Shown piece after piece: positions 1 to 12,004 of a stretch of 64,000 nucleotides of DNA; the first letter of the stretch is position 1, and the number at the start of each line of letters is the position of its first letter. Made by a program: the position numbers and the translations under genes. Location of the stretch: the NCBI GenBank assembly GCA_905250075.1, contig CAJNOP010000003.1, forward strand, positions 273,507 through 337,506, given 5' to 3'. The notes under the pieces are model-generated. The model made no database searches and was not told where the DNA came from. It saw only the letters and a list, made by a program, of their open reading frames with translations. This stretch comes from Rotaria sp. Silwood1. Taxonomy: Eukaryota; Rotifera; Eurotatoria; Philodinida; Philodinidae.

Positions 1-2468
1 ATCTTTCTAGAATATGTTGGATATAATCGTACAGTTAAATTAAACATATCATTCTTTAATATATGCATTAAAAAGAAACTTTGAATGATGAAATAGATAT
101 ATTCAATCGATGTAGTTTTATGTATTGGATAAAAAAGCATTTATATGACATCTCTTTGATTATGATGTTGAATCGAATCGATAAAATTCATATACATCAA
201 TGATTATATCTATATCATCCTTCGAAATCATATTTTCAATGTTAAAAATAATGAAAATTATAAAGGTTTATTCTTTTGTATTGTATTTTCTACTGGTTGA
301 ACATTCAAAACAACAAAGAAAATCGCATATAATTAAACTTACCTATCAGTGCTAAAAGCTGAATAATCAGATAATCTAAAACTGTCAAAAACAGCTCTCC
401 ATCAAATTAATAATTCATTCGAAAACGATCCCATTTTTTTCTAATAGATACGCACAGCATATTCTATGCTATCATTCTTATCTACATATCATCGATGTTT
501 ATGGCGGTTGAAAACCTGCCGCAGTCATAGAGGAGGCAAGATGATTCCGACGCAATGAACAATATAAAAATTTGCTGCTTCCACGATGATCTCCGAGAAA
601 CTCTTCAAACATCTTTTTCGTCACTATGCCAAATTATTACAGTTAGATTGAATCCATTAGACTCATCACGATTCTGACTATTGGACTTATAGACACTCCA
701 ATCAAATGTTAAGTCATACAATTTTACTATCGTTTAAAAAATAGAAGCTGCAACTGTTATGGTAATATTTTTGAAACATCTCGACTACACATCAAAGCTA
801 CCAACAGGTCACTGTTTTTCAGCCTGACCTTGCCTGCAGGCCAAACTAGGCGAACTAATGTTTCAGACTTTTTATTATTATGAAATTTACAAATTAGCAT
901 TAATCCATTGTATACGTTTCAATTTGTGATCCGACTTGTTTTCATGAGAGCAATAGAATGTAGTATGCCAATTCTCAACTAAGAGCATTCATGAATCAAT
1001 TTTAAGATCGGTTTTATGAAAATCTTTGACACATGAATATGGATCTAAGTTCTGAAATGAAACACTTTCAAACATGTAGTCAAACAAGTAGATGTTGAAA
1101 TTTATGTGGAGATATTCGAATTTTTTTGAAATAAAGTTATAACTGCGTAGATATGAAAAGTATCGATTATCTTGAATACTTGCTGACATGTAAGGTATCT
1201 TCAATCTCAAATTTGTACGAATGAGAACTTCTGAAAATTAGCTTAAAACTTTCTACTAATCTTACGGTTTGATGACTTTTATTCACACATTAATTTTACG
1301 AGTGGACAAGACTTAATTCTTCATCATTTTCATTAAACGAAACTCTGAATTCGATTCTAGTTTGGACCAGCTCTTGGAACCATGAAACTCTTTAATTGAG
1401 TAACGCGATCTTGCTTAGTATAAGATTGAATAAGTAAGAAGAATTTTAAATAGTTTTGGCACAAAAAGTGCTAGAAATAATTGTAGTAGTGTATCATCAA
1501 AGAAGAATATTCAAAAAGAGATTGAAAAATTCTAAATGTCCGAGAACTCAAAGTTAATAGTAACAAACACGGTCAAAAAACCTTATAAAACGTATAAAAA
1601 CATTGATTTGATTTGACTTGATGATTAACAGAAAATATCAGAGGCAATCATCATCGACTCGTGAAGTCGCCTTATTCTTAGAATTGAATACTGTAAATGT
1701 TAGTATTAAATCATACTCAAGCTAAAAATTTTAGCCTGACCTGGCCTGTAGACCAGGTCAAACTTTTCTAGCCTGATCAGGCCAGGCGAAAATTTAAAAA
1801 TTCAGCCTGGTCTGCTACACATTCATTATAGTAGAAATGAACGAACTATTACAGACAATTAAATCCAACATCCTTCAAAACTAAAACAAGAGTAAATATT
1901 ATTTTTTCTTTTAACACTTGAAAAACCATTTCTTTAAAAATCTATTTAATTCATCACATATAACAAACTAATACAAATATATACAGGTTCTTGTTTATTT
2001 CATTTTCTTTCCAATCTCTCTTTCTTCGTTAGTAAAGCACATAATGATGACGACTGTTTAAGCAGAAAAGCACAAGGTACAAAGTAACAAAAAACAAACA
2101 GGAGCAAGAAAAAGAATAATTCAAAAGTCTACAATATGTATGAAGATAGATTGTATCTAATTGCTTGTCTTTGTTTCAATGTTATTTGTTTTTTTTTTAT
2201 GATGAAGTAGAAATCAAAGAAAAATTAAAGAAACGAACGAACGAAAGACAAAACAAAACAAAAAAAAGTACAGACTTCATTAACATTTTTCTCCAGTGAA
2301 TCACTGCACAAAACAACTTAATTACATGTTTATCCCTTTTTCTTGTCAAATAGACTTTCTTTTTCAATGTCGCATGGAATTATAGCATAGATACCATTTT
2401 ATCCAACCGTATAGATGATAGCAGTCATCATAGCTGAAGTCTGATGTTATTTCCACACTGGAGTTCGT
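1..2468. other. Flanking non-coding region and UPF2 3'UTR
   Basis: I see no convincing coding exon here. The only longer reading frame (989-1210, minus) has no family resemblance and no splice context. About 1870-2468 is low-complexity A/C- and T-rich DNA of the same style as the 3'UTR regions downstream of the WEE1 and PEX5 genes. I interpret it as the 3'UTR of UPF2 if the terminal exon at 2469-2478 is used. The rest contains the putative hAT-like element and nothing else I can name. Confidence 0.5.
793..1814. mobile_element. Putative non-autonomous hAT-like element
   Basis: GC-richer motifs of the type AGCCTGACCTGGCCTG stand out from AT-rich surroundings near both ends (819-851 and 1733-1814), like subterminal repeats. 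The 8-mer CTACACAT occurs just outside both proposed ends (785-792 and 1815-1822), as expected for the 8-bp target duplication of hAT elements. The terminal inverted repeats are very weak and no transposase reading frame is visible, so the boundaries are tentative. The 8-mer match alone could be chance. Confidence 0.4.
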
Positions 2469-5400
2469 TCACCGTTTTCTATAGAAAAAAAAGCAATACA
2501 TATATATACACAATCAACATTTGTGTAGAGCATCATCAGATGTTTGTCATTTATCTATGTACATGAGTTTCATTTCAGAAGATCGTTGATAGTTTTGGTC
2601 ATTGAAATGAAGATCAACAAAATGCAAATCATCGAATTTTAGTGATGTGACTTTCAATAAAAAGTTTACTGACCAGATCAACATATTTTTAAGTTTTTTT
2701 CTTTCTTTCTATGATATCAAGTATTAAACTAAAATCTGACTGAGATTTGAATAGCTGATGAAGTTCTCTATGAAATGTATTCCATCAACAAATCTCATGG
2801 ATGGATAATGAAAGGAAGAATTCTGCTAAATCAAATGTGGCTGATTTTAGGTCCTAGAAAATTGTATAAAAATTATGTTTTCAAAGAACTATTTTTTAGA
2901 ACGTAAAAGTTCGAGAAAAATGTGGAATTGCCACATTTTCTACGATCTTCCTTTACAATCTTATAAACATCACAAAAAAACAAAAAAAAAATTAAGCTTT
3001 TAGCAATGCTATAACAAATTTGACTTTGTGATGCTTATAACTTTTTAAGAGAAGTTATAGGAAATGTAGATATCCGTCGTTTTATCCAGCATTTTTTACT
3101 CTTTAAAGAGGTATTTTTGAAATCTAATTTTCATTCAATCTTCTATGACCTGAAAATTGCCTTGTTCAATTTTTTAGAAATTTTCTTCTCATAGTTCATT
3201 CATGAAATTTCGGTTTGGAATAGATTTCAACGAGAATTTCATTGACTATTCAAACTATGATTTGAATCTGAACTAAATGCTTAATATCATAGGAAATAAA
3301 ATCTAAATTACATTGACAGTATAGTTTTGAATAATACTCTAGTCAGCCGTGATTGAAGACGTTGTCTAACACTAAACCAAAATAAAAAGTAAAGCCACAA
3401 CTTAATCTCACATTTTTCTAGTTATCACACCTGAGTAAGAGACTTCTCAAGACGTACTCTAAATATTAAATTTTGCTATTCTCACTCAAGTTCTTTGTCA
3501 TAGAAATTCTTTTAAATGAAAATTAACTATAACTTCATAGCTCATTAAAAACAATCTCCAACACTTCATTGAAATTAAAACTTGTTTATTTCTTTTTTTT
3601 CTTACTTCGATCCAAAAATCAGATCAGCATCTGGAGCACCTTTTGGTGGTATATATTTCGGTTTTTTTTCACGATTGAAATTTAAAATTGGCGCAGGTGG
3701 TGTACGATTCGTTACATTCATTATTGATTCTATATAAAAAATAAAAACATTATTTTAAAATGAAAATTCTATTCATTAATAAACCTTGTTCATTTTCTTG
3801 TTGTTCCATTCGTGTTGACATATTTAATGTAAGAATTTTCAATTGAGCTTTTTCCTCACGATCAGCCTAAAATTAAACCAAAAATTTTATTTTATTTAAT
3901 AAAATTCTTCTATATAATTTACTTGTTCACGAGCTTTTAATTTTAATGCCATTTCCGATGTACTTGAAACAGCCATATTATAAAACTAAAATTTATTTAT
4001 TAAAAGAATATTTTCAAAAAAAAAAAAAAAAAGTATTTATCAATAATGTACTTGAGGTTTATTATTCTTTTTAAGCATAACAACAAAATTAACTGTTTCT
4101 GGTTTTTTAACATTATTTTCACCTTCATCATCACCATCGCTTTCTAAAAAAACAAAATGAAAATAGTGAAATAAAAATAAAAATCTTACGTGAAACATTT
4201 ATAGTCGTTGTTGATGGTAGTTTATTTTTTCTTAAATGTACTGGTACAGGAATATCTGGTGCTGGAATTTTTGTTAACTCACTTGAACGTTGCTATTTTA
4301 ATTTATTAATAAAAATTTTATAATAATTATTCAAGTAAAAATAAAAAACCTACAGCAACAGATTCAGCAACTAATGCATCAAATGCTTTAATAAATTCTG
4401 TATCTTCTTCAGTAGTGACTTTTGTACGTTCCATTGAATTTTTATTTGTATTATTATTTTCATCTTCAAAACCAACTGTATCATTATCATCGGTATCAAG
4501 ACATTCTTCATCAGCTCCACTACCACCACTTGTTCGTTCGTGACTACCAGCACTTTGACGTGCACGACGACTACGTACTGCTCTATGACATTCATCATCA
4601 TCGTCATCATCATCATTATCTTCTTCTTCTTCGTTATTTTCTTCTTGATCTTCATCATCCTTTGAAAAACAAAAAACAAAAGAAATTCATATGTAATTTA
4701 AATCCAATGGAATTCTTTACTTCTTCTTCATCTCCTTGTTGAGTACTAACAAGATCATCTTCATTAGGATTTTGAACAGGTAATTCTTCATCTTCAGTAA
4801 TTGGTGCTAAATTTGTGTCACGTGTTGGATATGAAACATCTTTTGTTGTTAATTTAGATTGTTGTTCAGCTATAGAAAAATAAAGATAAATAGATAAAAA
4901 TGTTTCTTAAAAATTTAATACAGAATGTAAAAATTCTTATGGATTTTACATTTGGAACTTTTTTAATGAATTAACAATATAGAAAACTTGATTTGACAAT
5001 AGTTTTAAAAAAGAAATATTTTTATATAATATAGAAAGTATAGGTGTGGAAAAGGTTTCTACAATGTTTAATTGAATTCAATTAATTTAATACTGGTATA
5101 AGTGATATTTGTAGAGAATTTTATGATACATTTCGTTTGCTATTGTTCAATATGATTCAAATGTCAGATTATTCTTTACTATATCTTTTGTTGCCTAGTA
5201 CATTATATATCATATCGATATTAAATGTAATTCATAAAAAATAAAATTTTTCTTACATATTAAATTAATAAATTCTTTTTCCATATTTTCAACTTGTTCA
5301 CATGCTTTGGCATATGAAGTTGCTCTATTAAATTTAGGTCGTAAATCCATTACACATTCATCAAATATATGTTCAATTTCAAGTGGAAATGGATATGTTA

Positions 5401-8400
5401 ATACATTCCATACTGTTTGTTCTTTTTTAAAATAATAATATCTCTAAATAAAATTATTTTCATTTTATTTTTTTTTTGAATTCAAAGAAAAAAAAAAAGT
5501 TTTTTTTTTTTTTTTTTTTTTTTTTGAATTCAAAGAAAAAAAAAAAGTTTTCTTTTTTTTTGTTGCTTTACTTGAAAATAATTAAGAAAACAATCAAGTC
5601 GTTTTTTACTTGTACCACGATCAAAATATTGACCACAAGTATCAAGTAATGTACAAACAAGACGAATACGAAATAAATGTTCAGGTGGATCAAGTTCACT
5701 TATTTCTGATGCTTTAAATAAAAGAGAAAAAAATAATTTTTGTTTTTGATTTAATAATAAAACTATTTCAAATCATTTACCTTCAAGACTAACACCATAT
5801 GTTATTAATAAATATAATGTACGAAATATAATAATTGAATCAACAACACGATAATTATACATTTCACCGAGATATTTAATCATACAAAGACGTCGTTGAT
5901 TAAATTTTGGAATGTTTATCTTAAAAATAAAAAATATTAAAATATATTTTCAATTATAAAAAAAATTCTTCTAATTCATACTTCAAGACCTGAACGAATA
6001 TCATCAAGAACATTGTCAAGTACTTCAATAGCTACATCATCCTAATAAATTTTATATAAAATAAATAAATTTCTTTTTGTTTTTAAAACATCTTTTACTT
6101 ACATAAAAATGTGATAAACCAGAAAGTATACTAGCAAGACACTGAATTGAATTAAATTTAACACTATATGGAGCTGCTAAACATTTTATAGCATAAGATC
6201 GAAATTCTGGATCATACCAATTGAATTTACGAATTTGACGAAGAACCTATATGATAAATATATTTGTTTTTGACAGTAAAATATCTCTAATATGAGCACG
6301 ATTGGGATCGACCAAAATTGCTCAATTTATCAAAAGTATTCAATATCAAATTGCTTTACGACTCCACAAAGTAAATCAATACGTATTGACATGATTTGAT
6401 GTTACATCAAGCATCACCTTTGTTGTCTAACGTTTTCTTTTATTGTAAATATTCATGGCTAGTTCGCCATTCTTTCCGTACGTGTCTCATAATTGTTTAT
6501 CAAAAAGCAATAAATATAACCTCATTTTTTTCGTGTTCTGCACGTGAGTAATAGAATATATGCTACTCACATTACACACATGGTTATTGCATATGTCATT
6601 ACAAATAAGCGTCTCTTGCTCAGAATAAAAAGATGCTTATTTAGAGAAATTTTACTATGTATTAAAATCAGTGTTTCATACAGATTTTGACGGCCTAGTG
6701 GAACTTATTTTGTTGCGAGATTTATCTAGATAAATCAATTGATAGCATATAATAGGTGTAAGCCCATGCATTGATCGATGACGGCTAAAATTGTTCAGTG
6801 AACTTTTTAAAAATTTTCTTAATATTGAGAAATTTTGTTAGAAAAAAAGAAGATAAGACGATGTTAACGAACTTATTCATCAGAAATCAGACAGTAATAT
6901 CTCCCGAAACAGATTTATGACGTCGGAAATTTAAAAAAGAAATCAAACATCTATTTTTGTGTTGCAGCGACGGCGACGCGACTGACGAGGGAATATTCCC
7001 AAGTGTCACATCCCTTTTGAGTCGGCCGTATGAGGATTATGTAGGTCCTAATGATCTATGAATCCTCCCAAAAAAATTCGTGCCGCTAGCTTCTTACTGC
7101 TGAGATATAGCATTTTTACTATATGTTTCGGAAAAAGCCGTGATTCCCCTGAGGAACATCAGGAAAAGTGAGTTTTGAGTTTCGACCTGAAACTTTGCAT
7201 GTATATGGCCTCAATGAGAATAGTTTATTGTGAATGTTTCAGATTTTTTGGTTGCTCCTAGTCTGAGATAAGAACATCGGATCCGCTGGGGTATATGAGC
7301 AATTTTATGATAATTGTATCTTAGAATAGGTGCAACGAAAAAAGCTGAAACTTTCACAATAAAGTATTCTCATTGAGCCGTATATCTATGCAAAGTTGGA
7401 AATTGAAATTCAAAATTCAGTTTTCCAAGTGTTCCTGAGGGGAACCACAGCTCTCTTGTCTTAAACATGCAGTAAAAAGGCAGTATCTCAGCAATAATAA
7501 GCTAGCGGCACGAACGTTTTTCAGAGGATTCATTGATCATTAGGATCTAAATAATGCGCATATGCTCGACTTAAAAGCGATGTGACAGTTGAGAATACTC
7601 CCTCGTGAGTTGCTTTGACGTTGGAGTCTCAGCCGATTGATCTACAACTCTAACTGTCAGCTGTCATCCCTATTTGATCCAACTTATCATACTTGCTCTC
7701 ATTTAGAGTAAAGTTTCCCAAAGGAGAAAAACAAAACACAATTTTTTTTCTTAAATAAATATTATTACCTTTTCAATGGTCATTTTATTAAGATCTTTAA
7801 AAAGTAGTCGTCGAAGATATTCTTGTATTGGTGAACGAATTTTTTTTTCAATTTCTCGAGTTTCTGGGGGATTACAATAATAATAAGCATTTTCAATTTG
7901 TGTTGTATATCGACTATCTAACGTTAATACAGCTTTTTTACGCATTAAAATTTCCTAGAAAAAATATTAAACGAAACAAAAAAAATGTTTTTGAATAAGA
8001 AAAATTTTCAATTAATTTACAAGAATAATTTCTGTTCGTCGATGATAATCAGGACTACGATAAAGAAATCTTCCACATGTTTCCAAAAGATTACAACACA
8101 TTTCAATATTATGATGACGAAAATCACTTAATAAAGTTTTTAAACAATTAATAGCTTCATTTTTAGGAAAAACACTAAATTTAACAAGTTCACCAATAAA
8201 ACGAACAGTTTTTATTTTTGATTCAATATATATTTGATCTTTACGTCTTATATGTGCACGAAATTCATTTTTTAATAAACGAACTAATTCATTGCCTATT
8301 TCAGGCATTATTGGATATAATGTTGCTATTAAACGTGAATAAAATGGTAATAAATGTAAATATGTACGTTGAACTGTATATAAAGCTTTTATTAATCGTT

Positions 8401-11400
8401 TACGATTTTGTTTTGTATTTAAATTTGTTGCAAAATCACGAGCAGCCTAAAAGAAAAATATTCATATTATCATTCAAAAAAAAAAATCGAAATTCTTATT
8501 TTATACTTTATCAATCATTTCACGATTAACACATGTTGGTAATTGAGTTACAAATACATCCATCATTAATTTAATATTATTAGCACCAACATCTTCTTCA
8601 GTTCCATCTAGAATAATAAAAATAAAAATAATTTTTTGTTTTGTTAAAAAGAAAAAGAAGGATTTAGTATTAACCTTCAATATCAGCTAATGTTGTATCT
8701 TCTTCTTCAGCATCAGCTGTTGATGTTACTTCAAGTGCTTCTTTTTCAATTTCTTGTTCCATTTGTACAGAATCAACTGTTTCAGTTTCTTTAAAAAAAA
8801 ACAAAGCAAATTAAAATTTTTATTTAATCTTGATAGAATAAATAATTTATTTATACCTTCAGATGCTGGTGTTGTTGTTGCTGTTGTAACTGGTTCACGA
8901 AATGCATAACCAGGAAGAAAAAGTTTTAAATCAGGAGTATCTTCATAAAATTGTTTGGTTTCACTATCTTCCCAAATTGTATTACCTCCAAGATCCTTTG
9001 AAATATTTTTATTTTTCAAAATTAATTCATATTTATGTATATATAACTTACATCATCAGATCGTCCAGGGAGATAAAAGTCAATACCAGTACGATCACTA
9101 GATTTCTTTGAGACTTCTATATAAAAAAAAAATCATTTAATTTATTATAGCAGCAAAAGTTATAAAATTTAAGTTATAAGAATAGTTATAAAAAAATCGA
9201 AAATATTTTCTATAAGAATATTATCAAGTTCAATGAATTCTATTTAGTTTTAGTTTTGATCTTAAAAGATCAAAATAAATTTCTCATATTTGATTAATAA
9301 CACAAAGATAGTAGATGTTATAAACAAGTTATATATACGATAGATAAAACACATATTTTCTTTTATTTTAAACTTATATATGCGGCAATACCAACTAAAT
9401 TTCTGTTGTAATTTTTCTAATAAGTTAAATATTTGTAGACTTTTTAACCCAGATGTTCTCTTTTCGACGGATGGAAATCTATCTTTTGGAAGGACAGAAA
9501 GTCAGTACATGCTATCATAATTGCAAACTTTCGGAGAACCAATCCGATCCTTGAAAGAACGTCTTCTGTTGTACAGTCTGGATTTTCCGCATAGCAGACA
9601 AACATGTAGCTTTCGTTCTCGGAAACGCCATTCTTTTGCTTAGAAGTGATTGACTGTTTACTACTATTTCTAGACTAATGTTTAAATCTCGATTGATTCA
9701 ATCTTTTTTAAAACTCCTAACAAAAAATCTTCACACTACTAGATAATATCTGTCGGAATGGTGTACAAAAATACTGAACATTTCTGTTAGTCAAAAAAAA
9801 TCTAACCTTCAACAGGTAATTCAGGCATTGTTTGTTCTAATAAATCAGCCATTGTTTCAGTATTTTGTAAAAGTTTTTGAAATGTTGTATTTGCTTGATC
9901 ATATTTATCTTTAATTTCTTGATTGATTTCACCACGATTCTAGAATAAACAAACAAACAAACAATATTTGTAAATATAAAGTCTCAGAATAATAAAATTG
10001 TGCATCCATATGTAACCCAATTATTTAAAATTCTTTCATTATCTATACAAATCTCAATAGATAAGAAAATTTTAAATAATAAAAAATAAAAGTCATATTC
10101 GCCTTTCATTCATCATTGACTTTAAACTTACTTCCATAGTTCGTTTCATTAATTGTTCTTGTTTTTGTAATTGTTTATATTCATCAATAAGATAAATAGA
10201 TAATTTTTGAAAATAATCATTTAACATTTGTCTTATTTGTTGTTTTAATTCATTTGAATGAAATATACTTTTATTTGAATCATCAATATTTTCATTTAAT
10301 TTATCTATTAATTTATGTATTTTATTTGAAAATATATCAGCATAATCTTCACCACATAAACGACAAAAACTAATTAATATTGTTAAATTTGAAAAATCTT
10401 TATCATTATTAATTAATGTTGATAAAATTGTTATAAGATGATTTATTGATTGATTTATTGGTAAAACATGTACAGTTATTAATTCAGCAAAAAATCTTAA
10501 ATCAACACGAACTTTTGATAAATTTTCTGTTAAAGTTTCTTTTTGTAAAACTTTTAACCAATTTTCATATAGTGATAATGAAAAATCTGGATAACGTTGA
10601 TGTAATAATGAACATATTTGTACTGATGTCCATACATCACTCATTTTTAATTTAGCTTCCGTTAAAGCTGTTGCTACTTCAGATATATAACGTGTTAAAT
10701 TTAATGTTTGCATATCACGACAAAGTGCATCACGTTGTTGTTCAGTTAATGTACGAAGACGTTTTATAAATGGTGGTATACGTTTTATACTTGAATCTAA
10801 ACGTGTCATAGCTGCTTGTTGTTGTTCAGCATTTAAACGATTTTTTTCAGCATTTAAATTTTGTTCACGAAGTTCTTCACGTTGTTTTAAACGATCATTA
10901 CGTTCAGTTAAATAACTTGTTATTTGTTGACGAATTAAATCAAGATTTTCTTCTGGTGGTGGTTCTTCTACTATTGTAGGAGGAGGTGGTAATTCTTCAA
11001 CTGGAGTTTCAATTGGTTTTGATTCTTCAATACGAGGTGTTTCAATGGTTTGCTCGATTTTTGGTTCAGATGAAATTGAAGGCATTTCAACTATAGATTG
11101 AATAGAGTATAAGAAAAATTAAATTTTTTATTCAAACTTTCTCTTCCGGAAAGGTGATTCTATGTGTGAGTGCTGGACTCCTCGGAGACATTCAACAGTT
11201 TCTAGAAAAATTTCGTCGTAGAACTCAAAAAAAAAGTTTATCGTATAAGACTTAAGTGAAAAGATTTCTTTTTTTAATAATACAAATACGTAGTACGTTC
11301 TACGATAAAAAAACAAAATTCGAAAGAGTCAACTCGATCTTCGAAGAGGCGCCACCTTCTCAACCTGCGCAATCAATTGCTTTAGAATATGTTACAAATT

Positions 11401-12004
11401 ATAATAGATGGATCAAAAAGGATGCTATGTTCATCTTAAAATTACTTTGAAGATTTGTTGACATAATATTACAAAAAGAGAATGTAACAAATATTTCTTT
11501 TCAACTAGATTCGAATAGTTCTTATACAGTACGAAATATTAGTACTTTCAATATTCGACTTATGATTAAGTAGTATAATATATAATTTTTCTACAAAACA
11601 AAACAAAAAAAATGTTTACCCGTTGTTTCTTGTTCTTTATTCGATATTGGAGGACTTGGTTCAGATTCTTGTTTTTTTGTGGGTTTTTTATTAACTGATG
11701 AATTCGTTTTAGTATTGTTGTTATTTTCTACGAAATTTCCTTTTGCATGACGAGGTGGTGGATTATAATAATGATTTCCTCCTTCATAAGTATTTCTATT
11801 CGATGAATAACGTTTTGATGATGTTGCATTACGATCATAATTTGATTGTGATTGATCATAGGAATCATAATCATAACCACTTCCCGCATACTGATGATGA
11901 CCATAATTATAATCATAATTTTGATCATAACCACTACCACCACCACCACCACCACGACGTGGTGGCTGTCGAGCACCCCAACGAGTATTAGATCGATTAC
12001 TCAT
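2469..12004 (-). CDS. UPF2: UPF2, regulator of nonsense transcripts 2
   Basis: Core nonsense-mediated decay factor that bridges UPF1 to UPF3 and the exon-junction complex. I read 22 exons, about 1,370 aa. The exact ones are 12004-11620, 11090-10132, 9939-9807, 3730-3606 and 2478-2469; the others lie near 9115-9052, 8997-8859, 8790-8675, 8609-8508, 8448-8023, 7955-7771, 6247-6105, 6042-5983, 5918-5782, 5712-5570, 5442-5255, 4868-4721, 4658-4352, 4293-4190, 4143-4052, 3986-3923 and 3868-3785. The N-terminus is Arg/Gly/Tyr-rich, then comes MIF4G-1 (segment FIKRLRTLTEQQRDAL). MIF4G-2 follows (KTVRFIGELVKF, CNLLETCGRFLYRSP, ENAYYYCNPP), then MIF4G-3, a Glu/Asp-rich stretch, and the UPF1-binding tail ending KGAPDADLIFGSK. 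The start at 12004 opens the Gly-rich N-terminus. The stop is either TAA at 3604-3602 or, after a last intron, TGA at 2471-2469. Confidence 0.93.
2479..3605 (-). other. UPF2 last intron, alternative stop/donor overlap
   Basis: The penultimate UPF2 exon reads through GSK into TAA, but that stop lies within a strong donor, GTAAGA, read at 3605-3600. A T-rich acceptor ending CTATAG lies at 2484-2479. Splicing joins AA to A and gives Lys-Lys-Arg-stop, so the protein would end LIFGSKKR, resembling the basic C-terminal end of vertebrate UPF2. Retaining the intron gives LIFGSK. The intron also holds an inverted pair, TTATAAACATCACAAA and TTTGTGATGCTTATAA, near 2962-3045. Confidence 0.55.
5461..5565. 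repeat. Two-copy tandem duplication in a UPF2 intron
   Basis: A unit containing TTTGAATTCAAAGAAAAAA followed by AAG and a long T run occurs twice in direct succession inside the intron between the exons ending near 5570 and starting near 5442. The central EcoRI-like GAATTC palindrome is the same in both copies. This looks like recent replication slippage. The long homopolymers make assembly error possible. Confidence 0.7.
6986..7605. mobile_element. Palindromic TNA-flanked element, copy 1
   Basis: A 620-bp imperfect palindrome in the large UPF2 intron. The left end starts CGAGGGAATATTCCC, and the right end is its near reverse complement, ending ACTCCCTCG. Inner arms also pair: TGAAACTTTGCAT with ATGCAAAGTT, AGCTAGCGGCACGAA with TTCGTGCCGCTAGC, and TCCCCTGAGGAAC with GTTCCTGAGGGGA. 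TGA flanks both ends (6983-6985 and 7606-7608), read as a 3-bp target duplication. There is no coding capacity. The size and ends match the copies at 20838 and 48357. Confidence 0.8.

Noticed and set aside
4371..4742. Met/Val-rich and His/Tyr-rich frames on both strands
   Set aside because: They are other-frame readings of the Glu/Asp-rich UPF2 exon; the UPF2 frame explains the sequence.
11728..11991. Frames rich in Val/Met/Ile and His/Asn overlapping the UPF2 N-terminus
   Set aside because: Alternative readings of the Gly/Tyr/Asp-rich first exon of UPF2.
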